The notes below the pieces were generated by a model that saw nothing but the letters and a program-made list of their open reading frames with translations, made no database searches and was not told the DNA's origin. From IMG/VR virus record IMGVR_UViG_3300008516_000249, positions 1-39,690 of that record: 39,690 nucleotides of DNA, one strand, 5' to 3'. A program made the position numbers and the translations under genes. The stretch is from a virus. This document shows, piece after piece, positions 20,126-29,676 of this stretch (its first letter is position 1; every line of letters starts with the position of its first letter).

Positions 20126-22104
20126 TGAATAAAGAAAAAGAAAAAGAGATATTTCGAGTTCTTTTACGGCGGTATAAAGACCACTGGGATAGAAATCAAT
20201 ACAATAGAGAGAACTATAATGAGGAGTTGGAATACTATCTCGGTTATCGAAATGCTCAGGTTTACCCATTAGCATATAACCATGTTTTTAACCGTATTCT
20301 CCCTATTATTTATACGATTCTATCTCGATTCATGGACCAACTTTACCAGACAAGCAATATCGTTTCGATAAAACCCCGGAAGAGAAGGGACATAGGTAAT
20401 GCTAGCTCTGTAGAGGCGGTCTTAAATTTCCAACTTGAGAACCTAAATAGCGTTGATATGCAGGGTGGGTCTTACGTCACCATGCTGAAGTGGTTTTTCA
20501 ATGCCCTCACTTTCGGTAAAGGAATAGCTAAAACTTATTGGAGAAAGGAAGAGAGGATATCTCCCAAAAGAACAATATTACAGAGGCCAAACTTTGACAG
20601 TTTTGGTAACTTTCAAGGTATGGACCCGATTGATCACATTAGCCAGGAAATGGAGATGATCTATGATGGGCCTTATGTAGAAATACTACATAATAAGCTT
20701 TCCTTGCCTGACCCGGAATATAAGTCGATTCAGCAAATGCCCTCATTTTTCTTGATATACAAGAGAAGTGTTGATTATCTCAAGAAGATGGCGGATGAAG
20801 GCAAATACAAGAATATAAGAGAATTGGGGTGGACGGCGGCGAGTGAGGCCAGTCAATACGGACAAGACACAGACGAGGCATTTGTTAAAGGTTTGGAGAT
20901 CGCACGTGGACTAACAAAAGATCAGATTGAAGATAAATTGAAATCTCCGGAAGTTGACGTTCTTGAATGTTATACAAGACTAATTTTCGATGAAGCCCCT
21001 TATGCAGTTGGCAGTGGAGTAAAGATAAAGGGACTGGAAGAAGAGGCAATTGTCCATATCGGGAATTACAAAACTATTCTCTCTGTCCAAAGAAATCAGT
21101 ATGGCATAAGACCATTATTTGATATTGGTTGTTATATCCAACCGGAGATGTATTGGGATATTGGTCTGGTGCAATTAACCAAGGGAATCCAGGAACAAAT
21201 AAACAATCTGGCCAACCTGAGAATGCAGAACGTGATGATGATGGTTAATCAGATGATGAGGGTCAATCCTGATGCCGATATTGACCCTGAAGCTCTTCAA
21301 TGGAAACCATTTGGAATAATACCAGCAGAAAGAGACGATGTAGAACCAATAACAATTCCTGATATGCACTCGAATTTGTTTCTGGAGCAAGAAAATTTCT
21401 ATGAGAATACCATTCAGGATTTGACCGGGATGTATTCCTACAACATGGGCCAAACACCCCAACGCCAAGAGCGGGTGGGAGTTGTACATTCCATACAAAG
21501 CATGGGTGAGGCCCGCGTCAAACTCATGCTTATGTCTATGGATTACCTTGGGATACGTCCCTTATTGAAATATATGATGTTGCTTAATACCTTTCATTTA
21601 CCAAGTGGTTTTGAATATAGGATTAGCAGTCCGGATGACCCCCAACAGCAATTCGGGCAGATATTCGGGGATGATATTCATGGTGATTTTGATTATGCGG
21701 CTCGATATACGGCAATGGAACCGGCGTTGGGCAAACAATTCAGGGCGCAAAACTTAGTTCAATTAGCTCAATTATGGCATAACAATCCGTGGATTAATCA
21801 ATATCAGTGGAATAAAGTGCTGGGGGAACTGAATGATATAAGAGAGGCTGACCGGCTGCTAAAAACACCCCAGCAATTCCAACAGGAAATGCATCAACAA
21901 CAACAGGCTGCTATGCAGGCTGAAGAAGCAGAACGGCAAGGTAAACGACAGTTGGAGCAAACAAAAACACAAGGTAAACTACAGATAAGTGGTCAGGATT
22001 TCCAGGAAGACCAAGAGTTAGCAAGCCAGCAGTTTGGATATGATATGGTTCTTGAAGGGATAAAAGAAGAGGCGGCAACTGCCCAGAAACAGATTACTGA
22101 ATGA
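20122..22104 (+). CDS. Portal protein
   Basis: 660 residues. The N-terminal region (YNRENYNEELEYYLGYR..., PLAYNHVFNRILPIIYTILSRFMDQLY), the wing region, the stem-like DLTGMYSYNMGQTPQRQERVGVVHSIQS and a long Gln-rich C-terminal tail (QQQAAMQAEEAERQGKRQLEQ) fit the large podovirus-type portal. Size and position between terminase and scaffold/capsid genes agree. Portal dodecamers form the DNA entry channel. The Gln-rich tail may form the barrel extending into the head. Confidence 0.82.
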   Translation: MMNKEKEKEIFRVLLRRYKDHWDRNQYNRENYNEELEYYLGYRNAQVYPLAYNHVFNRILPIIYTILSRFMDQLYQTSNIVSIKPRKRRDIGNASSVEAVLNFQLENLNSVDMQGGSYVTMLKWFFNALTFGKGIAKTYWRKEERISPKRTILQRPNFDSFGNFQGMDPIDHISQEMEMIYDGPYVEILHNKLSLPDPEYKSIQQMPSFFLIYKRSVDYLKKMADEGKYKNIRELGWTAASEASQYGQDTDEAFVKGLEIARGLTKDQIEDKLKSPEVDVLECYTRLIFDEAPYAVGSGVKIKGLEEEAIVHIGNYKTILSVQRNQYGIRPLFDIGCYIQPEMYWDIGLVQLTKGIQEQINNLANLRMQNVMMMVNQMMRVNPDADIDPEALQWKPFGIIPAERDDVEPITIPDMHSNLFLEQENFYENTIQDLTGMYSYNMGQTPQRQERVGVVHSIQSMGEARVKLMLMSMDYLGIRPLLKYMMLLNTFHLPSGFEYRISSPDDPQQQFGQIFGDDIHGDFDYAARYTAMEPALGKQFRAQNLVQLAQLWHNNPWINQYQWNKVLGELNDIREADRLLKTPQQFQQEMHQQQQAAMQAEEAERQGKRQLEQTKTQGKLQISGQDFQEDQELASQQFGYDMVLEGIKEEAATAQKQITE

Positions 22105-22448
22105 AACATCTTTTAAATGAATTTACGGATTTCTTTCTGAAGAGTGAAGAATTTCAGAGAGAAGTAACAAATCTCCAAAGAGCTATACAGTCAGAACAAT
22201 GGGGATTTTACCGTAAATTGCTTGTAACCATCAGGGGAATGATGGCAACAGATATGTTCTCAAAGCGATATACCGGACTTACTCCGGAAGAAAAGGATGT
22301 AATGCAGAGGACATATTATAATATAGACCAGATGCTTAATTTTCTTACAAACCCTATTGGGTGGATGAAGAAAACCGGCAAATGGCAAATGTTTCAAACC
22401 AACCTTAAAAGGAAGGAGAAAGTAGATGGCAGAAGAAAAAAAGACTGA
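22101..22448 (+). CDS. Hypothetical protein between portal and scaffold, 115 aa
   Basis: Overlaps the portal stop by four bases and the scaffold-like gene by 23 bases. Helical, basic C-terminus (MFQTNLKRKEKVDGRRKKD). Phrases such as LTPEEKDVMQRTYYNIDQMLNFL are not diagnostic. Position suggests a head-assembly accessory. Confidence 0.65.
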   Translation: MKHLLNEFTDFFLKSEEFQREVTNLQRAIQSEQWGFYRKLLVTIRGMMATDMFSKRYTGLTPEEKDVMQRTYYNIDQMLNFLTNPIGWMKKTGKWQMFQTNLKRKEKVDGRRKKD

Positions 22449-23205
22449 GGAGACTCCAACTTTACAGGAGGAGACCCCGAAGAAAAAGGCAGACAAAGTA
22501 GAACCAACTGAAGCCGATCAGCTTGTAACTGAATTAGAAAAAGCTGGAGTCAGCACTGTTGAAGAGTTGGAGGGAAAACTAACAGCAAGTCAACAGGTTG
22601 GTAATATGAGTAATCTTTTGGGTACTGCGAGACAAGAAATCATTGATTTAAATGCAGTACTCGCAGAATCAAAACGAACAAGAACAGTGCCGACGCAAGA
22701 AGGTGTTGTAGAAGAGGAAAGTGATTTAAACAAAATTATGGAAAGGTCTGTAGAAACTGTGCTTGATAAACGAGACAAAAAGCAAAGAGAGATCAATACT
22801 CAAATCAATCAAGCTACAAATGCCATGTGGGGCAAAATTTACAAACATCCCAAGTATCCGATTGTAAAAGAGGTCTGGGATAAGAAGTTTGAGGACCCTA
22901 ATTTTTCGATGCAGGTTCAGCAAGGGATGTTGAATCCGTTAGAAGAATTCCATAATACTCTCAACGAATATTGGGAGGGGATAGCAAAGCGTTCTGTCGA
23001 CACGATTAAGGCACTTCAAGGCAAAGGGAAAATAGAAATCCCTCATGTTGAAAGTGAAGGCAGAATACCGCAAACTCCCGAAGAGTTAAGTAAAGATCAA
23101 GCAAGATTAACTGAATTACAGAAGAAGGCTCAGACAGGAACCCTCACTGAAGAGGAAGAGTTGGAAGCTGTAGTTCTTAAAACTAAAGGACTTAACTGGG
23201 TTTAA
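22426..23205 (+). CDS. Scaffolding-like protein
   Basis: 259 residues, very charged and helical with few aromatic residues in the N-terminal half (MAEEKKTEETPTLQEETPKKKADK...), then a basic and coiled-coil region (DLNKIMERSVETVLDKRDKKQREIN). Composition, size and position directly upstream of the major capsid gene are those of a capsid scaffold. The assignment rests on context and composition, not on homology motifs. AAGGAGAAAG precedes the ATG. Confidence 0.68.
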   Translation: MAEEKKTEETPTLQEETPKKKADKVEPTEADQLVTELEKAGVSTVEELEGKLTASQQVGNMSNLLGTARQEIIDLNAVLAESKRTRTVPTQEGVVEEESDLNKIMERSVETVLDKRDKKQREINTQINQATNAMWGKIYKHPKYPIVKEVWDKKFEDPNFSMQVQQGMLNPLEEFHNTLNEYWEGIAKRSVDTIKALQGKGKIEIPHVESEGRIPQTPEELSKDQARLTELQKKAQTGTLTEEEELEAVVLKTKGLNWV

Positions 23206-23226
23206 TAAACCCATTAGGAGGATATT

Positions 23227-24456
23227 ATGGCATTAGACTATTATGGAACGTCTACGGCCTCGGATAGAGGTGAATTTCAACTTGCCATCAGTGGTGCGGC
23301 TGCTGCAGGTCGTAACTTTGTTGCCGATACCGAGAGAAGGGATGTATCTGAAATTCTGGATTTACTTTCACTTGCAGAGACACCTTTCGTCAATAAAATC
23401 GGTTGGGGGCCTGATACTGGTGCTCTGAAACTTGAGTGGATGACTGAGCATCTTGGCCCTGGTTACATCGTTACTACTCTCGGTGCGGCCTCTGGTGCTG
23501 CTACTTCAATACTTGTGACCAGCATTGATGGTATGACTACTGCTGAAGCCATTAAGCAGGTAATGACAGGTGCGGTTCTGTATCACTTTTCTTCAACCGA
23601 TGCAGATGATTGTATGTATCTCGTTACCTCTATTGGTAGTGGCGGCGGCGGCAGTGTGACTTGTTCATGTATTATCTCTATCTATGGAGCGACGACATCC
23701 ACAGCATTAGGTGATAAATTTTATGTAATTGGGAACTTTGCAAATGAAGGTTCCTTACCGAGAACTCCGCACCCAAGAGATCGGGCGCTCTGTTCAAATG
23801 AAATGACAATCATAAGAAAGGATGTGGCAATCACTGGCTCAATGCAGAAAACAGATATGTATGCCATCAGCAATGAAGAGACCCATCAAATCCTGATGCG
23901 TCTGAAAGAACAGCAAAGGGAAAGAGAAAGGGCCGCTCTTTACAGTCATTACCGGGCCAAGACAAGTGTCGTGGCCGGAATGATGAACGGTGTATATGGT
24001 TTTCTGTTTACGCAGACAGGCGATCATATTGATGCCACTACCCGAAATCTTACAGAAACGGCTGTCAATAAGATAGTTAGTAAGGTTTGGGAAAATGGCG
24101 GCAGAAATCTGAGTTTCTGGGGCCACATTGACCAATGTGCTTTGTTTACAAGGTGGGATAAGAACAGAATCCGTATGCGGGTGAACGATACTAAGGGAGG
24201 TGGATTTATCAATTCCTACCTCACTGAAGCGGGGATAACATTGGATATAAATCCTATGGGTAATGTACCTCCGAACCTTGCATTCATTGTAGATGCGGCC
24301 AGGATTCACTTGCGGGCCAAGAAAGGGCGTAAGGCGATTCTGGAGAAACTCGGCAAGATGGGTGACTTTACCGATTGGCAGATGATCTCTGAATTCTCTA
24401 TGGAGATGAAGGGGTTTAATTTGGGCCAACATGGCATGTTTACCCGACTTGCGTAG
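23227..24456 (+). CDS. Major capsid protein, DUF5309/SU10-like
   Basis: 409 residues. RRDVSEILDLLSLAETPFVNKIGW near the N-terminus, TIIRKDVAITGSMQKTDMYAI, QREREAA-like helix and the C-terminal NLAFIVDAARIHLRAKKGR are the hallmarks of DUF5309 head proteins, HK97-fold capsid proteins of SU10-like podoviruses. An insertion of Ala/Thr/Gly/Ser-rich sequence (about 75-170) may form a surface domain. A strong AGGAGGATATT-ATG start is shared with the decoration-like genes downstream. Confidence 0.88.
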   Translation: MALDYYGTSTASDRGEFQLAISGAAAAGRNFVADTERRDVSEILDLLSLAETPFVNKIGWGPDTGALKLEWMTEHLGPGYIVTTLGAASGAATSILVTSIDGMTTAEAIKQVMTGAVLYHFSSTDADDCMYLVTSIGSGGGGSVTCSCIISIYGATTSTALGDKFYVIGNFANEGSLPRTPHPRDRALCSNEMTIIRKDVAITGSMQKTDMYAISNEETHQILMRLKEQQRERERAALYSHYRAKTSVVAGMMNGVYGFLFTQTGDHIDATTRNLTETAVNKIVSKVWENGGRNLSFWGHIDQCALFTRWDKNRIRMRVNDTKGGGFINSYLTEAGITLDINPMGNVPPNLAFIVDAARIHLRAKKGRKAILEKLGKMGDFTDWQMISEFSMEMKGFNLGQHGMFTRLA

Positions 24457-24475
24457 TTGAATCAATAACTTAGGA

Positions 24476-24501
24476 CAGGGGTAGAGTAAAATCTATCCCT
24501 G
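24476..24501 (+). terminator. Hairpin after major capsid gene
   Basis: CAGGGGTAGA, a six-base loop and TCTATCCCTG form a ten-pair stem with one G-U pair. There is no T-run, only ATTAAAAA, so it is likelier a partial terminator or mRNA-stabilising hairpin that sets a step-down in expression after the capsid gene. Confidence 0.5.
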
Positions 24502-24508
24502 ATTAAAA

Positions 24509-25777
24509 ATGCCAACGAGTGAAATAGCCTTAAAAAGCCCTCAAAATAAGGGCAATAAATACGAGCAGCTTATCAAAAAGCATCCCGAAGTTGGGAAGGC
24601 AGTCCTGAAAGGCTCATGGGATTTTATTGGGCATTCAAACAAAGGGACTGTTGAAACTTTAAATCCACTCTGGATGAAGAATATAGGCCAGAATCTCAAA
24701 AACAAACTTTGGCGTAAATGTGGTTCGGTTCGTAAAGATTGTATAGGTCTGGGTAAAAATAAGGCTTTAATCGGGGTTGGGGCAGGTCAGTCATTTAACA
24801 AAAATAAGCATGTGCTTAAGAATATAATAGATTTAGATGCATGTAAAGACTGGCGAGACAGAGACTTTATTGTAATTGCTTCTAACCATCAATTCAAGCC
24901 ACTTCTGGAGATGGGGATAATTCCCGATTTTGTCATTCTTGTAGATGGGAGTGATGTTGTTTACAACCAGCTCTTGCAAGACATACCAGAGGAAGGGCAA
25001 AATACGATTCTGTTGGCTGGTCTACATTGTTCACCCAATGTTTTGAAAGAATGGACAGGGCAGAAAAGAGAACTCAGATTTTTTCTCACTACAACTAAAG
25101 AGGTCAGAGAAGAATTTAGAAAGATTACGGGGAAGAACCCTACAGGTCATATAGTTTTGCAAGGTGGAAATGTTCTGAATACCATGCTCACGTTAGGGTT
25201 GCAGGTTTTCAATTCGCAGGTCTTTTTCGCCCTGGGTAATGATTTATCCTATCCGATACAAGAGGAATTGGAAAACCAGAGAACGAGCTATTATGCAGAT
25301 GGAGATTATTCAAGCAATAGGTCAGGGACAGGAACGGGGCGAGATGAGGCAGCCAGCAAGAAAAAATGGATGGGCTTTAATATAACGACAAAAATGTCTT
25401 TGGACTACCGAAACCACAACAGCTATCACATTGAACTTGAAGAAGTCGGTACATCGAGAACTCTCTGGGTTTATAAGACATGGCTTGAAACAAATATGCT
25501 TTTAAATTCTTACAAACCGGAAGCTCTCCAGGTTAAATATTACAACTGTACTGAAGGCGGGATCGCAGGCGTGATGGTGCATAATGATAATGATGAATTT
25601 ATGAACGACATAAGCAACTGGTTTTTGTTGGATGAGGTCTGTCCTCAATGGCATACAATTATGTTGGAAGATGCTGCTAATCAATTTCTTAAAGCCAAGG
25701 AGGTGATGTATCAATGGGAAAGAGGGGAAATGCTGTACGCTGTCCCAAATGCAACAAGTTTGGTTCAAACGATTTAG
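24509..25777 (+). CDS. Maf/DUF115 glycosyltransferase-like protein
   Basis: 422 residues. LIGVGAGQSFNKN (88-99), FIVIASNHQFKPLLEMGIIPDFVILVDGSD (120-149) and the later LQGGNVLNTMLTLGLQVF and FFALGNDLSYP match the DUF115 core of motility-associated factor (Maf) proteins. The same core occurs in the archaeal pterin enzyme MptE. Bacterial Maf proteins transfer nonulosonic acids to flagellin Ser/Thr. The gene follows the major capsid gene directly, so a virion protein could be its acceptor; this is inference. Confidence 0.72.
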   Translation: MPTSEIALKSPQNKGNKYEQLIKKHPEVGKAVLKGSWDFIGHSNKGTVETLNPLWMKNIGQNLKNKLWRKCGSVRKDCIGLGKNKALIGVGAGQSFNKNKHVLKNIIDLDACKDWRDRDFIVIASNHQFKPLLEMGIIPDFVILVDGSDVVYNQLLQDIPEEGQNTILLAGLHCSPNVLKEWTGQKRELRFFLTTTKEVREEFRKITGKNPTGHIVLQGGNVLNTMLTLGLQVFNSQVFFALGNDLSYPIQEELENQRTSYYADGDYSSNRSGTGTGRDEAASKKKWMGFNITTKMSLDYRNHNSYHIELEEVGTSRTLWVYKTWLETNMLLNSYKPEALQVKYYNCTEGGIAGVMVHNDNDEFMNDISNWFLLDEVCPQWHTIMLEDAANQFLKAKEVMYQWERGEMLYAVPNATSLVQTI

Positions 25778-26190
25778 GCGGTTATTGTAAGAAATGCTAT
25801 GCCGAAATGACTGTAGGAGTCCCAAAGACAGAGGTTATAGCAACTTGCACAAGATGTGGGCAACCTGCAACCAAAGTCAATGATGAATATAAGGGCTGTG
25901 TCCCTTATCCTCTGTGTGATGAGCATTATATTGATAAATTTGGCTTTATATTGGAAAGCGATTTTCAGCCAGGTAGTGAGCCGGCCTGTGTCCAATGTGG
26001 AGAACCGGCATTTAAGATAGATAGAAACAATCATCCTTATTGTTTACGGCATTACAGGGATAGAAATGAGGAACCTGTTGAGCCAGTACGAGACCACTTT
26101 GTAGCTGAATTCGGAATCTCCGACAAGCCGTTTATTACGGAGACTTTTGATATCGTAAAAGATAAATTCGATGTGGAGGGTAAATGGTAA
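25714..26190 (+). CDS. Triple zinc-ribbon protein, 158 aa
   Basis: AAGGAGGT lies nine bases before the ATG and inside the end of the Maf-like gene, giving a 64-base overlap. Three cysteine modules are seen: CPKC..CKKC, CTRCG...CDEH and CVQCG...CLRH, followed by an acidic tail. Such multiple treble-clef or zinc-ribbon proteins are common in metagenomic phages; function unknown. The last two modules look like repeats of one another. Confidence 0.65.
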   Translation: MGKRGNAVRCPKCNKFGSNDLGGYCKKCYAEMTVGVPKTEVIATCTRCGQPATKVNDEYKGCVPYPLCDEHYIDKFGFILESDFQPGSEPACVQCGEPAFKIDRNNHPYCLRHYRDRNEEPVEPVRDHFVAEFGISDKPFITETFDIVKDKFDVEGKW

Positions 26191-26390
26191 ATGCATTTGA
26201 ATCTGGCCTTTGTCTGAAATGTAAGATGCCCTTGATTGTTATTGATGACACACATTTATGTAGTGAGTGCAAAGAAATAATCAAGAAAATGCAATATGAG
26301 ATTATGAAGAGGAAAACACCAAAAGAACAGACCGGACATCGAAAAGTGTTTAATTTCATACATAAGCCGGTTATAGAAAAACAAGCATGA
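26184..26390 (+). CDS. Zinc-finger protein, 68 aa
   Basis: CLKC (10-13) and CSEC (26-29) form a four-cysteine site, with a basic helical C-terminus. Overlaps the previous and next genes by a few bases. Probably related to the adjacent zinc-ribbon protein. Function unknown. Confidence 0.6.
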   Translation: MVNAFESGLCLKCKMPLIVIDDTHLCSECKEIIKKMQYEIMKRKTPKEQTGHRKVFNFIHKPVIEKQA

Positions 26391-27166
26391 AGTGTTATCT
26401 TTGCGGAAATGAGACAGTAGGCTCAGTCTATTCTTATAGTGAGCCAGATAAATACCTTAAGGCAATCGGCCTTACAAAAAACCGTAGAACATGGTGGTAT
26501 TGTCCACAATGTGAATTTTACACTAATGCAAATGGATTAAGTGAAGGGCAATTAGAAGAAGCCTATCTTAAATATCGCAATTATGAAATGCGAGGCGCTA
26601 CTGTCAGGGAAGAGTTTGACAGGATAAATGCCCTGGATTTACTTGAATCGGAGAACAAGCCAAGAGTTGAATGGCTGAAAAATTATTTATCTATTGATTC
26701 GATGCTGGATATTGGTAGTGGATTGGGTATTTTCCCCTATCATATGAAAAAATATATAAAGCGGATACATTGCATTGAACCTGAACCTGAATCGGCAGAC
26801 TTTATAAAGAACGAACTCGGGTTTCAATGTCATCAAGGATTTTATGAGACAGGTTTATTTCCAAAGGTTGATCTGGTTACTCTGGTTCATGTTTTAGAGC
26901 ATATACCACAGCCGGTTAATTTTCTTAGAGGGATTAAAGAGTATGATTTAAAAGACAATGGCCTTATTTTCATAGAAGTACCGGATGCATGTGAATTTGA
27001 GTATCTTGATAAACATAATGATGATTTCAATTCGTTACATTTATGGTTTTTCAACCTCGCTACGTTAGACAGGGTTCTACGGAACAGTGGCTTTGTACCG
27101 TTTCTGGCAAAACGAGTGTATTACGAGAGCAGAAAATTAAGCAGAATTATGATGTTATGCAGATAA
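26387..27166 (+). CDS. Zinc-domain SAM methyltransferase
   Basis: 259 residues: N-terminal zinc site (C3, C6, C39, C42), then a Methyltransf_23-like Rossmann domain with LDIGSGLG (107-114), HCIEPEPES and the post-motif LVHVLEHIPQP. Similar two-domain methyltransferases act on nucleotide sugars or glycans. It starts in an ATGA overlap. Confidence 0.8.
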   Translation: MKCYLCGNETVGSVYSYSEPDKYLKAIGLTKNRRTWWYCPQCEFYTNANGLSEGQLEEAYLKYRNYEMRGATVREEFDRINALDLLESENKPRVEWLKNYLSIDSMLDIGSGLGIFPYHMKKYIKRIHCIEPEPESADFIKNELGFQCHQGFYETGLFPKVDLVTLVHVLEHIPQPVNFLRGIKEYDLKDNGLIFIEVPDACEFEYLDKHNDDFNSLHLWFFNLATLDRVLRNSGFVPFLAKRVYYESRKLSRIMMLCR

Positions 27167-27753
27167 TTCCTGTTACAAAATCAGGACTTTTTACCGAGCA
27201 GATCCATAGAACTTATAGGGCTGGATGGATTATTCTTGAAAGACTTATGGATCCTATATTGAGCAATAGAAAGGGTTGTATCGTGGAAATTGGTATGGGT
27301 GCTTCCACTTCTATGTTTGCCAAGTATGCTGAGAGACATAAGGTTAAGTTTTACAGTTGCGATAAAAATCCCTTGAAAACAGGGCAACCGTTATTCAAAG
27401 GACACAGCATTTTTGAGGGAAAATCATTTGATTTTATGAAACAATTTAAGGATGTCCCGGCTGTAGTTTTCATAGATGGTTGCCATGATTATGCGATTGC
27501 CAAAAAAGAATTTGGGTTTTTCTTAGATAAGTTAAGGGAAGGTGGGGTGATCTTCTTACATGATACGCTTCCACCTGAAGAGCGTTTATTAGCATCAAAC
27601 GCTTCCGGTGATGTTTACAAACTTAGACAAGAGATCGAGAAAAAAACACATATTCTGAATATAGATATTTTCACCTGGCCTTATACCGCAATTGATTCTG
27701 GCCTTACGATGGTGATTAAGAAAGAAAAAGATAGACCATATTGGAGACAATGA
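27157..27753 (+). CDS. Class I SAM methyltransferase-like protein
   Basis: 198 residues from the ATG at 27157 overlapping the previous stop region; a longer frame from 27043 lies inside the neighbour and has no ribosome site. VEIGMGAST (43-51) is the SAM loop, and VFIDGCHDY (104-112) followed by GGVIFLHD is typical of Methyltransf_24 enzymes linked to glycan biosynthesis. Substrate unknown. Confidence 0.75.
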   Translation: MQIIPVTKSGLFTEQIHRTYRAGWIILERLMDPILSNRKGCIVEIGMGASTSMFAKYAERHKVKFYSCDKNPLKTGQPLFKGHSIFEGKSFDFMKQFKDVPAVVFIDGCHDYAIAKKEFGFFLDKLREGGVIFLHDTLPPEERLLASNASGDVYKLRQEIEKKTHILNIDIFTWPYTAIDSGLTMVIKKEKDRPYWRQ

Positions 27754-28268
27754 ACATTCATCCGAGTGTAGAGATTGGCAAAAATCCCCGTTTCTTACAG
27801 GGTGTTGTTATAGACCGGGGTTGCGTAATCGGTGATAATGTTTTCTTAGGCAACTATGTTGTATTGCGAGATAATACCCATGTTGGAAATGATACTTCAA
27901 TCTCCCATTTCGCAACCACAGAGACAGGGGCTAAGATTGGAAATCATGTTAGAATGGGCGTTTATGCCCATGTTACCCGCGATGTCATAGTTGAAGACTG
28001 GGTTTTCTACGCTTTTATGGTCTATACCTTAAATGATAAATATATGGATTATGGTAGAAAAAATATGGTTCAGAAGTTAGAACCACCCATTATAAGATAC
28101 GGGGCAAGAATCGGAGGACGAGCTATTATAATGCCAGGTGTGGAAATTGGAAGAGAAGCCTTTATTGCTGCTAATTCTCTTGTAACTAAGGATTGTAAAC
28201 CATTTGGTATATACATGGGATTGCCTGCAAAACTTATAGGGGAAGTACCTCTTAATGAAAGACTTTAA
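27750..28268 (+). CDS. Hexapeptide-repeat acyltransferase
   Basis: 172 residues built of left-handed beta-helix hexapeptide repeats (IHPSVEIGKN, VIDRGCVIGDNVFLGNYVVL, GAKIGNHVRMG, ARIGGRAIIMPGVEIG, AFIAANSLVTKDC, GLPAKLIGEV). The final part is the classical N/O-acetyltransferase ending of sugar acetyltransferases. It would add an acyl group to an (amino)sugar nucleotide. ATG overlaps the previous stop, with GGAG upstream. Confidence 0.82.
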   Translation: MNIHPSVEIGKNPRFLQGVVIDRGCVIGDNVFLGNYVVLRDNTHVGNDTSISHFATTETGAKIGNHVRMGVYAHVTRDVIVEDWVFYAFMVYTLNDKYMDYGRKNMVQKLEPPIIRYGARIGGRAIIMPGVEIGREAFIAANSLVTKDCKPFGIYMGLPAKLIGEVPLNERL

Positions 28269-29004
28269 ACCAGCTACCTGTATCTGTCCGACTTATGGAA
28301 GAAGAAACCAGCTTAATGAAGCTGTTTATAGTTTTCTAAATCAAGATTACAAGGGGGAAAAAGAACTACTGATTGTGAATGACCATCCTGATGTTCAATA
28401 TGTATTTAAGCATCCAGAAGTCAGGATAATAAATTGTTCTGAGAGATTTGAATCACTTGGCGAAAAACTTAATTATTTATTTGAACAATCTACTTATGAG
28501 TGGGTGATTAATTGGCCTGATGATGATATCCAATTTTCCTGGGCAGTATCATTTCAAATGGCACAAATAGCAGAGAAACCAAAACAATTATTTGTTCCTC
28601 AAGGCTATTTCTCTTTAACAAATGGCGGTAAGCCCTTTCGTGGCGGTATTCGCAATCTGAAAAAACCTCTATATATTTGGGGTAAGGGACATCTTCCAGG
28701 ACTTATTTCATGCACCAAAAAAGCATGGAAAATTGTTGGAGGTTATTCACATATAGATAGGGCTGAAGATATTCATTTTGTGATGGATTTGAAGAGAAGG
28801 GGATTTTTTTCTGGATTTTGTCCTTTAAAACCGAGTGAGTCTTATTATATTTGGCGCTGGAATTGCGGTTGGATTCAAATGAGTAAAAATCGTGTACGCT
28901 GGGAAAGTAATGATAAAGGGCACTTTAAAATAGAACCTCAATGGTATAGAGATTATCCCAAGGAAGTCAGAATAGCACTTAAGGCACAGGGACTCATAAT
29001 TTAA
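28255..29004 (+). CDS. GT2-type glycosyltransferase
   Basis: 249 residues. The GT-A fold is recognised from ICPTYGRRNQLNEAVYSFLNQDY (10-32), LLIVNDHPD and the metal-binding NWPDDD (86-91). GLISCTKKAWKIVGGY and RAEDIHFVMDLKRRGF give the acceptor-side motif (ED). Transfers a nucleotide-activated sugar to an unknown acceptor. It overlaps the acyltransferase gene. Confidence 0.78.
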   Translation: MKDFKPATCICPTYGRRNQLNEAVYSFLNQDYKGEKELLIVNDHPDVQYVFKHPEVRIINCSERFESLGEKLNYLFEQSTYEWVINWPDDDIQFSWAVSFQMAQIAEKPKQLFVPQGYFSLTNGGKPFRGGIRNLKKPLYIWGKGHLPGLISCTKKAWKIVGGYSHIDRAEDIHFVMDLKRRGFFSGFCPLKPSESYYIWRWNCGWIQMSKNRVRWESNDKGHFKIEPQWYRDYPKEVRIALKAQGLII

Positions 29005-29676
29005 ATGATAAGTGTAATTATACCATTAATGCGGATACCGCCATATGACACCCAGATAAAAGATTTACTGAAATGTCTTAATCAACAGATAGTAGAACAT
29101 GAAGTTATTATTTCTGAACAAAAAGTCAGGAAGTACATAGATAAAAATAAACTGTTGAATCAAGGGTTTGCGAAAGCGAAAGGAAAATATATCTGGCATT
29201 GTGATGCCGATTTTCTTGTGGATGATAATTTTCTGAAAAGGATGCGAAATTCGCTTGAGTTGAATAAGTTGGATGTGATTTTTCCTATGTTCTTTTCCAA
29301 CATAAATCAGGCGTGGCGAATAGCAGATGGCGCACCTTTTATGAAAAGAGAAGTTCTTGAGAAACATGGGGATCTTGATGAGAATCTTATGGGTATCAGC
29401 TTTGTGACTTTTCCATTTCTGGACTGGTGTTTGGATAATACAAAATTTCATTGTTCTCCAAATTTTAAGATTGGTACAAACAGAAAACCTTTTATAAGGC
29501 AGGCTAAAGACAAGATGGACCCAGTTACTTTTAATAAAACACGGCCTGAATCAATAAAGATAATGAAGCGCCTCATAGCAAAGGGATTTGTGCCGCCCGG
29601 AATAATGCGAAGCAATGTTTATCTTGCTAATAAACGCACTCAATCAGCAGGGCTTGTAAAGTTTATGCCAATATGA
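29005..29676 (+). CDS. GT2-type glycosyltransferase
   Basis: 223 residues starting directly after the previous stop. SVIIPL at the N-terminus, then AKGKYIWHCDADFLVDDNFL with the DxD motif DAD (67-69), and the later DWCLDNTKFHC. This is a short GT-A transferase, perhaps of the galactosyltransferase-like (Glyco_tranf_2_2 or 7_C) type. It works presumably with the preceding transferase. Confidence 0.72.
   Translation: MISVIIPLMRIPPYDTQIKDLLKCLNQQIVEHEVIISEQKVRKYIDKNKLLNQGFAKAKGKYIWHCDADFLVDDNFLKRMRNSLELNKLDVIFPMFFSNINQAWRIADGAPFMKREVLEKHGDLDENLMGISFVTFPFLDWCLDNTKFHCSPNFKIGTNRKPFIRQAKDKMDPVTFNKTRPESIKIMKRLIAKGFVPPGIMRSNVYLANKRTQSAGLVKFMPI

Noticed and set aside
23839-24465. 208-codon antisense ORF
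   Set aside because: It lies wholly opposite the major capsid gene and its translation looks like a reverse-frame shadow with no motif or ribosome site.
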